Assembly: GCA_030601485.1 (NCBI GenBank)
Contig: JAUVTO010000098.1
Location: 1 to 6,617, forward strand
DNA from: Desulfobacterales bacterium
GTDB lineage: Bacteria; Desulfobacterota; Desulfobacteria; Desulfobacterales; UBA11574
Direction: 5' to 3'
Length of the DNA stretch: 6,617 bases
The notes under the pieces were generated by a model. It ran no database searches, was not told the DNA's origin, and saw only the letters and a list, made by a program, of their open reading frames with translations. The position numbers and the translations under genes were made by a program. Shown piece after piece: positions 1 through 5,745 of this stretch; within the stretch, counting starts at the first letter, position 1, and every line of letters starts with the position of its first letter.

Positions 1-2
1 AA

Positions 3-533
3 ATAAAAATTCATGGGGTTGAGGTACAGACGGAACTTGCTGATCTTGCGACTCTCCATATAGTAGAACACAGCATGGAGGTTCGTCTTACCATTCATTG
101 CAAGGGCTTAAACAAACTGTAACAGGAAATGACTTGCGGACCGGTGGATCTGGTAATTACGAACCCTCCGTACAGAAAACTCGAGTCGGGTAGGTTAACC
201 CCGGATCCGCAGCGTGCAGTTGCAAAACCCGAAATAAAGACACCCCTTTTCCATGTGGTTGAAACGGCACGTCGTATGTTACGAACATCAGGTCGGTTTG
301 TAATAGTGTATCCGGCTGAACGCATGGCTGATATTCTCATACAAATGCGGTCTGCCGGAATAGAACCCAAATATATTCGAATGATCCATCCTTCCCTGGA
401 AATGAAGGCAAAGCTGATTCTTGTGGAAGGAAAAAAAGGTGGCCGTCATGGGTTAAAGATTGGTCCACCGCTTATAATCTACCGTAAAAAAAGCGTATAT
501 TCAGATGAGGTTCAGGCCATGTTTATGCCTTAG
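3..533 (+). pseudogene. TrmN6/YfiC-like SAM-dependent methyltransferase, 5'-truncated by window and interrupted by an in-frame stop
   Basis: Family members of this type N6-methylate an adenine in tRNA (tRNA1-Val A37 for E. coli YfiC/TrmN6). Reading from position 3 gives residues typical of the SAM-binding half, including IHGVEVQTELADLA (the acidic residue after motif I that binds the SAM ribose). After a TAA at 120-122 the same frame continues through VDLVITNPPY (141-170), the NPPY catalytic motif of N6-adenine methyltransferases, and on to the family-like C-terminus ending at TAG 531-533. The frame is unchanged across the stop, so one nonsense change (for example CAA to TAA) explains it better than an indel. 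ATG 129 could restart a 134-residue product, but the only purine-rich stretch (AGGAA) abuts that ATG and the product would lack the SAM-binding half. The true N-terminus lies outside the window. A sequencing error cannot be excluded, and the exact tRNA target is uncertain. Confidence 0.8.
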
Positions 534-540
534 AACAGTC

Positions 541-717
541 GTAACCGTTCACAGGTTCAGGGTTCAAAGGTTCAGAGGTTCCTGAACCCGGAACGCTGAA
601 CGCTGAACGCTGAACGCTGATCTAATAATCAATAATCAATTGTTAATTATTAATTATTAACCGTTGTTTATTAACTATTATTTCCTGAACCCTGAACCTT
701 GAACCCTGAACGGTTAC
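541..717. repeat. Intergenic inverted-repeat element built on a 7-bp period (MITE-like)
   Basis: The ends are perfect 11-bp inverted repeats: GTAACCGTTCA (541-551) and TGAACGGTTAC (707-717). Inside them, left-arm copies of GGTTCAG/A (554-581) mirror right-arm copies of CCTGAAC (684-711, one variant CTTGAAC). Between lie four exact GAACGCT heptamers and an AT-rich centre of heptamers such as AATAATC and AATTATT. Read in steps of seven from 591, units stay in register to 716. The 7-mer AACAGTC flanks the element at 534-540 and 719-725, resembling a target-site duplication with one extra base on the right. No open reading frame for a transposase is present. It sits between the methyltransferase stop and the DUF1015 stop, where the two genes converge. 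It could be a non-autonomous mobile element, or an expanded repeat acting as a bidirectional terminator or RNA-stability structure. Confidence 0.75.
591..618. repeat. Four perfect tandem copies of heptamer GAACGCT
   Basis: Units lie at 591-597, 598-604, 605-611 and 612-618, followed by a partial GA. Perfect identity among all four suggests recent slippage expansion or strong maintenance. They belong to the broader TGAACNN family making up the surrounding element. Confidence 0.9.
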
Positions 718-718
718 A

Positions 719-725
719 AACAGTC
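719..725. repeat. Right copy of flanking direct repeat AACAGTC
   Basis: An identical 7-mer occupies 534-540, directly outside the left terminal inverted repeat; this copy begins one base beyond the right one. It may be a duplicated insertion target, although a 7-bp match could also arise by chance. Confidence 0.45.
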
Positions 726-728
726 TTA

Positions 729-2057
729 TCAGTCTAGTTTGTTTAATACCTGGCCGGTTATTACCTTTGGAAAAAAATAGGTTGCTTTTCGCGGCATAAT
801 AAGGCCGGCTTCTGCAATCTTGCGAACTTGCTGAATTTTTGTAGGATTCAGAATAAAGGTAATGTCGTGCCGGCCGGCGGCAACTGCATCGATGGCATCC
901 TCTGCAATGCTTGAATAGGCGATCAGCTTTTCATTATCGTGTCGGGACTGATCAAAGCCAAGAATCTCCATAAAAATAAGCCGGGACAACACCGTTACAT
1001 CAATATTTCTGATCACTTCCGGCAATTCATCGGTGAACATCTGATCCATAACCCCTGGCTTTAGTGTCAGAAGATAAAGTTCCCTCTGATCTTTCATAAA
1101 GACCCCTATACAATTTTTGGAATTATTTGATGTAAGAATCGATATAAATTGGTCCCTTGCTTCTGCCCGCTGACCGTCTTTGTATGGGATTGTTATGATA
1201 TCAAAATAAGGCCTTGCCTTTTTGATAAGCGACGCTCTTGCAGCTGCCGAGACCTCATTCAGCATACGGTGCGCCGGAAGAATAATAAGTCCCGGATCTT
1301 CCATACTGCAAAGGTACATCATTACATGGTTGGCCGGATGATCACCATTGAAATCAGGACGTTCAACCGACAACCAGTCCCGGTAGTTAAGAGCTGTTTC
1401 GTACCGATGATGTCCGTCAGCAATATAAATGATTTTATCCTTCAAGGCATCAGAAACATACCGGTGAACAGCCTTATCGGTGATGCGCCACAGCATGTGT
1501 TTCTGCCCGTTGTTGTCGGTAAAAATATTGTCGGCTGTTTTGTTGAAAGTGGCATTTTTTAATTCATCGAGAACACGGTTTTCATTGTCTGAATACAAAG
1601 AAAATATCGAACTGAAATTGGCATGACATGCTTTCATCAGCTCAAGCCTTTCCGATTTCACGTTGGGAAAGGTCTTCTCATGGGGGAGAACAACACCTTT
1701 TTCAAAAGGTTCAAGGCCCACCAGAGCAATCAGACCGTAACGTGTAACTTCCCTGTTTTCAAAGGGGAATTCCATGGCGGTCAGATAAAACGCCGGTGTT
1801 TTGTCAAGTTCCATGATATGCCCTGAAAGCCACTTATTAAAACAGTCTGCTGATCTTGTATATCGGTTGTTTGTGCTTGTGTCGCTTTCGTGTGTCTTGC
1901 CGAGTGTCAGCCGGATAATGTTATGGGGATGGCTTTCATGATATTCAAACTGTTCCTGGTCTGAAATAATATCAAAAGGGGGGGCCACAACATCTGCCAT
2001 ATTATCGATTTTACGAGGATTATAGAGGATTCCCCTGAAAGGGATGATTTCTGCCAT
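729..2057 (-). CDS. DUF1015 family protein (ParB/SerK-like fold candidate)
   Basis: This 442-residue protein has the full length usual for DUF1015 (PF06245). Conserved family blocks are visible in order: MAEIIPFRGILYN at the start, VVAPPFDIIS (23-32), HEKTFPNVKSERLELMKACH (126-145), IADGHHRYETAL (212-223), ILPAHRML further on, and a C-terminal tail with PRKATYFFPK. The DGHHR block resembles the nucleotide-binding box of ParB-type proteins. An archaeal relative, SerK, phosphorylates free L-serine using ADP, so a small-molecule kinase role is possible, but the substrate here is unproven. No signal peptide or membrane segment is seen, so it should be cytosolic. On the minus strand, AAGGAA (2067-2072) sits nine bases before the ATG, supporting this start. 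The gene appears monocistronic: it is divergent from the tRNA-Ser pair and ends 11 bp from the heptamer repeat element. Confidence 0.88.
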   Translation of the reverse strand: MAEIIPFRGILYNPRKIDNMADVVAPPFDIISDQEQFEYHESHPHNIIRLTLGKTHESDTSTNNRYTRSADCFNKWLSGHIMELDKTPAFYLTAMEFPFENREVTRYGLIALVGLEPFEKGVVLPHEKTFPNVKSERLELMKACHANFSSIFSLYSDNENRVLDELKNATFNKTADNIFTDNNGQKHMLWRITDKAVHRYVSDALKDKIIYIADGHHRYETALNYRDWLSVERPDFNGDHPANHVMMYLCSMEDPGLIILPAHRMLNEVSAAARASLIKKARPYFDIITIPYKDGQRAEARDQFISILTSNNSKNCIGVFMKDQRELYLLTLKPGVMDQMFTDELPEVIRNIDVTVLSRLIFMEILGFDQSRHDNEKLIAYSSIAEDAIDAVAAGRHDITFILNPTKIQQVRKIAEAGLIMPRKATYFFPKVITGQVLNKLD

Positions 2058-2190
2058 GGTTATAAATTCCTTTTTATTAATTTTTGAAATGCGGGGAACT
2101 GATACTATAAATAAAAGTGTTGTTCAAGTGATAAAATTAAATTATTCGTAAAATGCTTATGGCAAATCGGCTTCAAATAAAACAAGATTA

Positions 2191-2218
2191 TTGACATGGT
2201 CTATTAAAAAATTATACT
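2191..2218 (+). promoter_or_regulatory. Sigma70-type promoter for the tRNA-Ser pair
   Basis: A perfect -35 box TTGACA (2191-2196) is followed after 16 bases by TATACT (2213-2218), five of six matches to the -10 consensus. Transcription would start near 2225, about 25 bases before the first tRNA. This near-consensus strength suits stable-RNA genes. Confidence 0.8.
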
Positions 2219-2250
2219 GAATCTATCTGTATTTTAACGAGTGAAGATAT

Positions 2251-2343
2251 GGAGAGGTGGCCGAGCGGCTTAAGGCCCCGCTCTCGAAAAGCGGTATCCT
2301 GTCAAAAACGGGATCGTGGGTTCGAATCCCACCCTCTCCGCCA
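2251..2343 (+). tRNA. tRNA-Ser, anticodon CGA
   Basis: A complete class II tRNA of 93 bases. The acceptor arms GGAGAGG and CCTCTCC pair, with discriminator G at 2340 and encoded CCA at 2341-2343. The anticodon stem CCGCT/AGCGG (2278-2282, 2290-2294) encloses the loop CTCGAAA, placing CGA at 2285-2287 for codon UCG. A long variable arm (about 2295-2314) and T-loop TTCGAAT are present, as expected for serine. It is probably cotranscribed with the second tRNA-Ser 28 bases downstream. Confidence 0.96.
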
Positions 2344-2371
2344 TAAGATTAACTATTACCCAAAGATTTTC

Positions 2372-2465
2372 GGAGAGATGTCCGAGCTGGCCGAAGGAGC
2401 ACGACTGGAAATCGTGTGTGCTGTCAAAAGCGGCACCGAGGGTTCGAATCCCTCTCTCTCCGCCA
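2372..2465 (+). tRNA. tRNA-Ser, anticodon GGA
   Basis: The second class II tRNA has acceptor strands GGAGAGA and TCTCTCC, discriminator G at 2462 and encoded CCA at 2463-2465. The anticodon stem CACGA/TCGTG (2400-2404, 2412-2416) encloses the loop CTGGAAA, giving GGA at 2407-2409, which reads UCC and UCU. A long variable arm and the T-loop TTCGAAT support serine identity. It has no promoter of its own visible in the 28-base spacer, so processing from a dimeric precursor is likely. Confidence 0.96.
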
Positions 2466-2568
2466 CAAAAAGCTTAGTGACTTCGCCCTAAGTGGAATGT
2501 TGGAATGCTGGAATAATGGAACAATGTGTTTTGGGATTATTAAGAGACAGTTTAATGGCAAAATCATA

Positions 2569-2597
2569 TTGACAAAAAATGTATAATACCCTTTAAA
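2569..2597 (+). promoter_or_regulatory. Possible promoter inside the repeat element, upstream of dnaX
   Basis: A perfect TTGACA (2569-2574) lies 17 bases before TTTAAA (2592-2597, four of six matches). A perfect TATAAT also occurs at 2582-2587, but only seven bases from TTGACA, so the two best boxes cannot work together. Either could contribute to dnaX operon transcription. No better-placed promoter is obvious nearer to dnaX. Confidence 0.35.
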
Positions 2598-2605
2598 AAA
2601 ACAAC

Positions 2606-2625
2606 CCCGCTAAAGGCGGGATTTT
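2606..2625. terminator. Candidate bidirectional rho-independent terminator
   Basis: Stem CCCGC (2606-2610) pairs with GCGGG (2616-2620) around loop TAAAG, followed by ATTTT on the plus strand. Seven A residues at 2595-2601 would give a U-tract for minus-strand transcripts. It may end tRNA-Ser transcription. If the nearby promoter is used, it would instead be a 5' hairpin on the dnaX mRNA. Confidence 0.5.
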
Positions 2626-2657
2626 CGACATTCCAATATTCCACCATTCCATTATTC

Positions 2658-2676
2658 CCTGCCCGCAGGAGGCAGG
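2658..2676. repeat. GC-rich hairpin at the edge of the octamer element
   Basis: CCTGCC (2658-2663) can pair with GGCAGG (2671-2676) across seven bases. Alternatively CCTGC can pair with GCAGG (2665-2669) across two bases, giving two mutually exclusive folds. It has no U-tract, so it is not a standard terminator. Its GC-rich composition contrasts with the AT-rich sequence on both sides. Confidence 0.6.
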
Positions 2677-2737
2677 CATGTCCGAGTTAAAAATTTAAGT
2701 CTAAATATTTATTTACTTTCAATAGATTATATAACTT

Positions 2738-4399
2738 ATGTCCTATCTTGTACTTGCACGCAAGTATCGTCCCCAAACCTTTGACCAGGTCATAAAACAG
2801 GACCATGTGACACGGACGTTAACCAATGCTATTTCGGCCGGTCGCGTGGTCCACGCAATCCTGTTTTCAGGACCCAGAGGCACCGGAAAAACCACGGTTG
2901 CCCGCATATTGGCAAAGGCTATGAACTGTAAGGACGGCCCTGTACCGATTCCATGCAATGAGTGTAGATCATGCAGAGAGATTACTGCAGGAAGTGCCGT
3001 GGATGTATTTGAAATTGACGGCGCCTCAAACAACAGTGTCGATCAGATCAGGGAACTGCGTGAAAATGTCAAGTACATGCCTGCTCACAGCCTTTACAAG
3101 ATATATATTATTGATGAAGTTCACATGCTCAGCATCGCCGCTTTTAACGCGCTGTTAAAGACCCTTGAAGAACCTCCGCCCCATGTAATGTTCGTTTTTG
3201 CCACTACGGAACCTCGTAAGATTCCCATAACGATCCTTTCCAGATGCCAGCGACATGATTTCAGACGGATAGATGTTGAGTCGATTTCCACACATATGGA
3301 AACGTTGTGTGCCAAAGAAGGTGTTGAAATTGCCGTTGATAGCCTTGAGTTAATTGCTCGCGAAGCTGGCGGAAGCATGAGAGACGGCTTGAGCCTTCTT
3401 GATCATGTGATGTCTTGCTCCCAAGGAGCGATTACCCATAAACAGGTTTTGGATATACTGGGCGTTATAGACAGAGAAATTATTTTTAATCTATCCGCAG
3501 CTATTTTACGCGGACAAATCCCGGAAGTTCTCGATATTTTGGATGGAATATACAGCGCCGGTCATGATATGAAAAAGCTGTACGCGGATCTGATGGAACA
3601 CTTCAGGAATTTATTGATCGTCAAGATGGTGAAAAAAATAGACAGGCTGGTGGATATCCCGTCACATGAAATAGACCTGATGTGTGACCAGGTGGAAGAA
3701 GTTTCCAGGACCTTTTTGAGCCAGATTTTAGATCTGCTCTTTAAAGAGGAAGTTCCCATATTAAATTCAACACAGCCGAGGCTGGCCATTGAAATGGTTT
3801 TTATAAGGATGTTTCAAATGCAACCGGCCTTGCCGATTGATATTCTCATAGAAAAGCTTGATAATCTGAGAAAAGACATTTATGGAACCCGGACAGATTT
3901 TCGTGATACTGAAAGCAAGCCCGTGTTTAATGATAAACAAGAAGGTCCCATAGAAACATCGCGTGAAGTACCGGGTACTGCAGAATCCATAGAGCCTTTT
4001 ACTTCAGCGCCTCTTGATCCGAATGAAAATATTGACAGGGTCTGGGAAAGACTTTTAGCAACTTTTTCAGAAAAATATCCTTCCCTGGCGGCAAATCTAA
4101 AAAATTCGACTATAAAAAGCCTGTCCGGTCACCGTCTGGAAATCGAAGTAAACGGAAACGATTTTAACATAAATATGGTCCGGCGAAATAAAAACAGCGC
4201 CATTATAAAAAAAGTATGCAGCGACTTTTTCGGCAAAGACATGGAAGTAATTATCGCTGCCCAAAAAATACAAAACCTTGAAAATCAGGCCAAAAAAGAT
4301 CACACAGAACGTTTAAAACAGGAGGCGTTGCGCCACCCTCTTGTTACAGATACTATTGATATTTTCAACGGCAATATAGTTGACGTTAAGATTTTATAG
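2738..4399 (+). CDS. dnaX: DNA polymerase III subunit tau/gamma
   Basis: DnaX is the ATPase subunit of the clamp loader that places the sliding clamp on DNA and organises the replisome. The opening MSYLVLARKYRP is canonical and fixes the start. Visible motifs are Walker A GPRGTGKT (45-52), zinc-binding C64, C73, C76 and C79, Walker B IIDE (124-127), the SRC arginine finger at R169 and sensor-2 R215. A collar-like region follows to about 370, then a variable acidic linker (about 385-430) and a C-terminal tau-like domain. At 553 residues it is shorter than E. coli tau (643) but keeps a C-terminal domain. There is no clear Shine-Dalgarno before the ATG; the upstream bases are AT-rich. No obvious E. 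coli-style frameshift cassette for a gamma product was seen. It is first in the dnaX-ybaB-recR operon. Confidence 0.97.
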   Translation: MSYLVLARKYRPQTFDQVIKQDHVTRTLTNAISAGRVVHAILFSGPRGTGKTTVARILAKAMNCKDGPVPIPCNECRSCREITAGSAVDVFEIDGASNNSVDQIRELRENVKYMPAHSLYKIYIIDEVHMLSIAAFNALLKTLEEPPPHVMFVFATTEPRKIPITILSRCQRHDFRRIDVESISTHMETLCAKEGVEIAVDSLELIAREAGGSMRDGLSLLDHVMSCSQGAITHKQVLDILGVIDREIIFNLSAAILRGQIPEVLDILDGIYSAGHDMKKLYADLMEHFRNLLIVKMVKKIDRLVDIPSHEIDLMCDQVEEVSRTFLSQILDLLFKEEVPILNSTQPRLAIEMVFIRMFQMQPALPIDILIEKLDNLRKDIYGTRTDFRDTESKPVFNDKQEGPIETSREVPGTAESIEPFTSAPLDPNENIDRVWERLLATFSEKYPSLAANLKNSTIKSLSGHRLEIEVNGNDFNINMVRRNKNSAIIKKVCSDFFGKDMEVIIAAQKIQNLENQAKKDHTERLKQEALRHPLVTDTIDIFNGNIVDVKIL

Positions 4400-4404
4400 G
4401 AGGT
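4398..4404 (+). promoter_or_regulatory. Strong Shine-Dalgarno for ybaB overlapping the dnaX stop
   Basis: AGGAGGT lies six bases before the ybaB ATG and overlaps the dnaX TAG (4397-4399). Ribosomes terminating on dnaX would release next to this strong site, favouring coupled, high-level YbaB synthesis. Confidence 0.85.
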
Positions 4405-4410
4405 GTTTAA

Positions 4411-4722
4411 ATGAAAGGCATGGGAAAGATGATGAAACAGGCCCAGCAACTTCAATCCAAAATGTTACAACTACAGGAAGAAATGGCGGACAAAACCGTT
4501 GAAACAAGTTCCGGTGGGGGTATGGTAAAAGTTGTCGCCAACGGTCGGCAACAGGTATTATCCATTCAGATAGAAAAGGAAGTTGTTGATCCTGATGATG
4601 TGGAAATGCTTCAAGATCTTATACTTGCAGCGGTAAATGACGCGTTAATAAAATCACAGGAAATGGCCACTCAAGAAATGAGCAAACTCACCGGAGGTCT
4701 CAATATACCGGGATTGATGTAG
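4411..4722 (+). CDS. ybaB: YbaB/EbfC family nucleoid-associated protein
   Basis: YbaB/EbfC proteins are small dimeric DNA-binding proteins that coat DNA and affect nucleoid structure; they are commonly encoded between dnaX and recR. This one is 103 residues, the usual length. The N-terminus (1-30) is rich in Met, Gln and Lys and is predicted helical. It is followed by the family strand region with SSGGGMVKVVANG (33-45), then VDPDDVEMLQDLILAAVNDA, the typical acidic turn and helix, and a Gly-rich tail ending GGLNIPGLM. The start is fixed by the strong Shine-Dalgarno six bases upstream. The gene follows dnaX by 11 bases and precedes recR by 29. Confidence 0.95.
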   Translation: MKGMGKMMKQAQQLQSKMLQLQEEMADKTVETSSGGGMVKVVANGRQQVLSIQIEKEVVDPDDVEMLQDLILAAVNDALIKSQEMATQEMSKLTGGLNIPGLM

Positions 4723-4751
4723 GCTTCTATGCACTTGGAAGATAAACAACG

Positions 4752-5351
4752 ATGAACTACTATCCACCATCTATTCTGAAATTGATCAAAAGCCTTTCCA
4801 AGCTTCCGGGGATAGGAGAAAAGACTGCCGAGAGGCTTGCTATGCATATACTCCGAGCACCGCGCAGGGAGGCAGAACAGCTTTCAAGGAGTATTGTTGA
4901 GGTAAAAGATAACATAAGATTATGTTCTATCTGTTTTGGGCTAAGCGACACCGATATTTGCAATATCTGTAGTGACCGAACAAGAACCTCCTCAATTTTA
5001 TGTGTGGTGGAACAGCCTGCCGATATGGTAGCCATTGAAAAATCAGGGGCTTTTACCGGATTGTATCATATCCTTGAAGGCGTTCTGTCTCCCATGGACG
5101 GTATCGGACCCGATGACATCAGAATCAAGGAACTTATCTCAAGGATAGCTCAAGGGGAAATCAAAGAGGTTGTACTTGCCACAAGTACAAATTTAGAAGG
5201 TGAAGCCACTGCAGCCTATATTGCGGAACGTATAGAGAATTACCCGATCAAAGTGACGCGAATCGCATCCGGCGTTCCGATTGGAGGCGATTTAAAATAT
5301 GTGGACCAGGTTACCCTGAAAAAGGCTATGGAGGCCAGGCATGCCGTATAA
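4752..5351 (+). CDS. recR: Recombination mediator protein RecR
   Basis: RecR works with RecO and RecF to load RecA onto SSB-coated single-stranded DNA at gaps during recombinational repair. The 199-residue length is standard. Domains appear in order: an N-terminal helix-hairpin-helix with LPGIGEKTAERLA (18-30), a zinc finger with C58, C61, C70 and C73, a Toprim domain beginning around residue 80 with VVE (E87) and later TNLEGEATA, and the C-terminal GVPIGGDLKYVD segment. A modest GGAAG (4737-4741) lies ten bases before the ATG. A nine-codon ORF (4729-4755, stop included) overlaps the start through ATGA and might aid coupling from ybaB, though it is probably fortuitous. The last 11 bases overlap the next gene. 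Confidence 0.97.
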   Translation: MNYYPPSILKLIKSLSKLPGIGEKTAERLAMHILRAPRREAEQLSRSIVEVKDNIRLCSICFGLSDTDICNICSDRTRTSSILCVVEQPADMVAIEKSGAFTGLYHILEGVLSPMDGIGPDDIRIKELISRIAQGEIKEVVLATSTNLEGEATAAYIAERIENYPIKVTRIASGVPIGGDLKYVDQVTLKKAMEARHAV

Positions 5352-5745
5352 GGATGTAACACCGTCAGATATTTTCAAATGCCTGCAATGTGGTGAGTGT
5401 TGCAAGGGGTATGGGGGTACATTTGTAACCGAGAAAGAAATAAATGCCATCGTGGATTATCTTAATATCGATCCTGAGCGTTTTGTTGATAATTACTGCC
5501 AGGTGTCTGGGGGAAAACCGGTTCTGGCACAGAGCGGTAATGCTTATTGCGTATTCTGGGACGGACTATGCATGATTCATCCGGTCAAACCCCGCATGTG
5601 CAGAGAGTGGCCTTTTATAAAAAGCGTACTGGTTGATATAAACAACTGGCACATCATGGCTGCACTGTGTCCGGGCATTCGAACGGATTTCCCTGACAGC
5701 GTTATTAAGGAATGTGTCCGCAAAGAACTTACAAAGAATCTATAA
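5341..5745 (+). CDS. YkgJ family cysteine cluster protein
   Basis: The 134-residue protein belongs to the YkgJ / CxxCxxCC family (PF03692), described as putative zinc- or iron-chelating proteins; some relatives are annotated as Fe-S oxidoreductases. Key cysteines are C14, C17, C20 and C21 in KCLQCGECC, then C70, C77 and C87 in the downstream C-x6-C and RMCREWPF block, and C110 in ALCPGI. Together these could ligate a metal or Fe-S cluster. There is no membrane segment or signal peptide. GGAGG (5330-5334) lies six bases before the ATG, and the gene overlaps recR by 11 bases, so it is translationally coupled as the last operon gene. A functional link to RecR is an inference from position only, and the biochemical role is unknown. 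Confidence 0.9.
   Translation: MPYKDVTPSDIFKCLQCGECCKGYGGTFVTEKEINAIVDYLNIDPERFVDNYCQVSGGKPVLAQSGNAYCVFWDGLCMIHPVKPRMCREWPFIKSVLVDINNWHIMAALCPGIRTDFPDSVIKECVRKELTKNL

Larger units (their letters stand above)
2493..2660. repeat. Intergenic inverted-repeat element with 8-bp-period arms
   Basis: The left arm holds four octamers with core TGGAA: TGGAATGT, TGGAATGC, TGGAATAA and TGGAACAA (2493-2524). The right arm holds the inverted counterpart: CATTCCAA, TATTCCAC, CATTCCAT and TATTCCCT (2629-2660). The arms could pair through repeated TGGAAT/ATTCCA blocks. The roughly 100-base core is not periodic and carries promoter-like and terminator-like sequences. No coding potential or clear flanking target duplication is visible. 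It occupies most of the 272-base gap between the tRNAs and dnaX. Confidence 0.75.

Noticed and set aside
120..122. Reassigned or suppressed TAA codon
   Set aside because: recR and the YkgJ-family gene end at TAA, and TAG and TGA also end intact neighbours, so the code is standard; no recoding signal is evident.
95..370. Minus-strand open frame opposite the methyltransferase remnant
   Set aside because: The plus strand carries clear methyltransferase homology including NPPY; the minus frame has no recognisable protein character.
591..711. Tandem heptamers as a CRISPR array
   Set aside because: Units are 7 bp with no spacers and no cas genes are present.
1149..1562. Plus-strand open frame inside the DUF1015 gene
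   Set aside because: It is antisense to a full-length conserved protein and its translation is unlike any family I know.
2249..2491. Open frame across the two tRNAs
   Set aside because: It is the translation of two complete tRNA-Ser genes, not a protein gene.
2473..2492. CTTAG/CTAAG inverted repeat as the tRNA terminator
   Set aside because: The stem is short and AT-rich and is not followed by a T-run; the hairpin at 2606-2625 is a better candidate.
2678..2686. ATGTCCGAG, identical to nine bases of the second tRNA-Ser, as a tRNA fragment or attachment site
   Set aside because: Nine bases are too few, the match covers the D-arm side rather than the usual 3' end, and no integrase or element boundary is seen.
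4203..4213. A-rich run as a programmed -1 frameshift site in dnaX
   Set aside because: Slippage at the AAA AAA G run (about residue 490) would end at TGA 4279-4281, removing only the last few dozen residues. No clear upstream Shine-Dalgarno or downstream stem-loop accompanies it.
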